This document shows positions 61,700 through 64,000 of a stretch of DNA of 64,000 nucleotides, piece by piece; position 1 is the stretch's first letter, and each line of letters starts with the position of its first letter. The notes under the pieces are model-generated. The model was given only the letters and a program-made list of their open reading frames with translations, was not told where the DNA came from and ran no database searches. Source of the stretch: Tolypeutes matacus. Taxonomy: Eukaryota; Chordata; Mammalia; Cingulata; Chlamyphoridae. The translations under genes and the position numbers were made by a program. The stretch lies in the NCBI GenBank assembly GCA_026826555.1, contig JAKSZT010054396.1, positions 14,380,535-14,444,534 on the forward strand, read 5' to 3'.

Positions 61700-61714
61700 A
61701 TGGAAGATGATTGA
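61700..61714 (+). promoter_or_regulatory. Overlapping upstream ORF
   Basis: ATGGAAGATGATTGA (Met-Glu-Asp-Asp-stop) has G at -3 and G at +4 and overlaps the main ATG in another frame. Confidence 0.55.
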
Positions 61715-62017
61715 AGACAAAGGGCCTCGTGTTGCTGACTACTTTGTTGTAGCAGGATTAACTGATGTTTCAAAGCCTCTTGAAGAAGAAATTCACTTCA
61801 ATGATGCCTGTCATAAAGTAGCTAAACCAAAAGAACCTATCACAGATGTTTCAGTTATTATTAAATCTCTTGGAGAGGAAGTGCCACGAGATTACATATG
61901 CATTGATGTGACTCCAACTGGATTGTCAGCTGATCTCAATAATGGAAGTCTTGTGGGGCCACAGATTTACCTTTGCTATAGAAGAGGAAGAGATAAGCCT
62001 CCACTTACAGATCTGGG
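61707..62017 (+). CDS. DENND4C: DENND4C-like protein, first coding exon
   Basis: Encodes the N-terminal 103 residues plus two bases of the next codon. The family comprises large DENN-domain Rab GEFs; DENND4C activates Rab10 in GLUT4 vesicle traffic (literature knowledge). Residues from about 40 on ('[15 protein letters not shown]' ... '[16 protein letters not shown]') match the start of the MABP domain; the DENN modules would lie in exons beyond the window. The start has A at -3. The exon ends CTGGG|GTCAGT after GAT, phase 2. DENND4C fits better than DENND4A or DENND4B from memory of the sequences. Confidence 0.85.
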
Positions 62018-62361
62018 GTCAGTACTTTTTTTTTTCAAAGAAATTAGAGTTTTGGGTTCAAATAAAATTACTTGTGGATTTTGAAGTTAACTATTCAATT
62101 GGTTCATTAATAAAAATATGGCAGCTTTAGAAAAATAGACAAGTTTATATCCAGAATCCTGTATTTCCTTCCTGTGTTCCTTATACTTTTTCAATGTTCC
62201 TTTGTCCTACAGATTCTCTGCACTCTTACCTTGTCTGGGTTTCTTTCTGTTAGAGGTAGGGAAGAGAATTTGAAAAACATTTACAGAAAAGTACCAGAAA
62301 ATTAATGTATTATCCTGAATAATAATCAGAAAATTTTAAATTTTTTAAAAATGTACCAGAA
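62018..62361. other. Start of the next intron
   Basis: Donor at 62018 followed by a T-run; no repeat recognised. Confidence 0.5.
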
Positions 62362-62368
62362 AAGGATG

Positions 62369-62570
62369 AATTTTTTTTTTTGAGGTGCTGTGGATTGAAC
62401 CCAGGACCTCCTATGTGGGAAACCACTCAGCCACATTGGCTCCCCTGAGTTGGTTTTATCATTTGTTTGCTTGTTGTTTGTTTTTTTGTTTTTAGGAGGC
62501 ACTGGGAACCCAACCCGGGACTTCCCATGTGAGAAGCGGGCGCTCAACCACTTGAGCCACATCCTCTCCC
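62369..62570 (-). mobile_element. Dimeric DAS SINE
   Basis: Two reversed modules with a TTTGTTTGCTTGTTGTTTG linker; AAGGATG at 62362-62368 and 62571-62577. Confidence 0.85.
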
Positions 62571-62694
62571 AAGGATGGCTTTTTAAGTATCTGTGATAAG
62601 GATTATTAGAGATGGGTGCTTAATTCTGTATATATCAAGCAAGGGTCTTGAAGTAATTTTGTGCTTTTCTTGGGGTACTATATTGAACTTGGGG

Positions 62695-64000
62695 TGCTTT
62701 TTCATACAACTTTGAGATATAATTCACATACCATAAAATTCACCCATTGAAAGTATACGCCTCATTGGTTTTTAATGTATTCACAGAATTGTGCAACCAT
62801 CACCACAATCAGTTTTAGGACATTTTCCTCACTTCAAAAAAGAAACCCTATAGCCCTTTAGCCATCACTCCCCATTCCCCCCTAGTAACTCCAGCTCTAG
62901 GCAGCTACCAGTCTACTTTCTGTCTCTATGGATTTGTCTATTCTAGACAATTGGAATCATATGTGATCTTTTGTGACTGACTTTTTTCACTTAGCATAAT
63001 GTTTTCAAGAATCATCCATGTTGTAGCATGTGTCAATACTGTACCTCCTTCATATGGCTGAATAATATAATATCATATAGATATTCCATATTTTGTTTAT
63101 CCATTCATCTATTGTTGATGGACATTTTGGTTGTTTCCCCTTTTTGGCTTTTACAAATTTGGCTGCTATGAACATTTGTGTACAAGTTTTTCTGTGGCTT
63201 TATGTTTACATTTCTCTTGGGTATGCTAGGAGTGGAATTGTGTTTAACTTTTTGAGAAACTGCCAGACTGTTTTCAGTAGCAGCCGTATCATTTTATATT
63301 TCCACCAGCAGTGTATGAGAGTTCGTTTTTCCACATTCTCCCTGTTATTATGTCATTTTGATTATAGCCATTCTTTTTTTTTTTTTTTTTTACCAGGAGG
63401 TCCCAGGGATTGAACCCAGGTCCCTCCATATGGGAGATAGATGCCCAACCATTTAAGCCACATCAGTCCCCTATAGCCATTCTAGTGGGTTTGATTTGGA
63501 TTCACGTGATAGCTAATGAGATTGAGCATCTTTTCATGTGCTTATTGGCTATTTGTATATCTTCTTTGGGGAAATGTTTATTCAGATCCTTTACCCATTT
63601 TTAAATTGGGTTATTTTCTTCTTTCATTTTTGAGCTGTAAAAATTGTTTACATATTTTAGATATAAATCCTTTATCAGGTATATGATTTGCAAATATTTT
63701 CTTCCATTCTCTGGTTTATTTTTTTAATTTTCTTTATGGTATTCTTTGAAGCACAAAGTTTTAAATTTTGGTGAAGTCCAATTTATCCTTTCTTTTGTCA
63801 CTTGTGCTTTTGATGTGGTACCTAAGAAGGCTTTACCTAATCCAAGGTTAAGAAGATTTACGCTGAGTTTTTGTCCAAGAGTTTTATAGTTTTAGCTTTT
63901 AGATTTATGTCTTTGATCCATTTTGAGTTAATTTTTATATATGATGTGAGGAAGGAAGTCCAACTTCATTCTTTTGCGTGTGGATATCCAGTTGTCTCAG
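62695..64000 (-). mobile_element. L1 3' UTR and ORF2 remnant, antisense
   Basis: Old L1M-type tail (62695-62950) followed by decayed ORF2 C-terminal sequence running off the window. Interrupted by the SINE at 63376. Confidence 0.7.
63376..63471 (-). mobile_element. Short DAS SINE nested in L1
   Basis: Perfect TATAGCCATTCT at 63364-63375 and 63472-63483. Confidence 0.95.

Overview
This window is mammalian nuclear DNA, and its retroposons point to a xenarthran, most likely an armadillo. About thirty tRNA-derived SINEs (pol III A box plus a GGTTC-type B box, armadillo DAS type) occur as short, long and dimeric forms. Many have perfect 8-17 bp target-site duplications, so they are recent. They lie among L1, L2, MIR and LTR elements. 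There is no bacterial, plasmid or CRISPR content. The DAS family name and species are from memory of the family; the repeats and duplications are seen directly.

The host gene is on the + strand. A CpG island (about 15.4-16.7 kb) with GC boxes and a YY1-type motif holds an apparent non-coding first exon ending at 16165 (CG|GTGAGT). The first coding exon is 61685-62017, with its ATG at 61707. It encodes the N-terminus of a DENND4-family Rab GEF, best match DENND4C, including the start of the MABP domain. The roughly 45.5 kb between them is intron 1, and bases 1-15.4 kb are upstream flank. The leader contains several upstream ORFs.

Layout: 1-15.4 kb is old L1/L2/MIR with DAS SINEs; 15.4-16.7 kb is the promoter and exon 1; 16.7-19.6 kb is mostly unique intron; 19.6-29.6 kb is a stack of antisense L1s with nested SINEs and two insertions of endogenous-retrovirus-like sequence; 29.6-39.4 kb is mixed L2, MIR, SINE and a solo LTR; 39.4-40.7 kb is a chimeric KRAB/L1 retrocopy with a 290-codon ORF on the - strand; 40.7-58.2 kb is intron with LTRs and SINEs; 58.2-61.6 kb is an antisense L1 with a 16 bp duplication ending 60 bp before the coding exon; 62.0-64 kb is the start of the next intron.

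Most notable: (i) an intact KRAB A box runs in frame into the L1 ORF2 C-terminal region with its CCHC knuckle intact; (ii) a dimeric SINE and a retroviral 3' end share one target-site duplication, like an SVA-style composite; (iii) a 3.4 kb L1 insertion stops just short of the branch point of the first coding exon; (iv) small upstream ORFs crowd the start codon. Boundaries of old repeats were judged by eye and are approximate.
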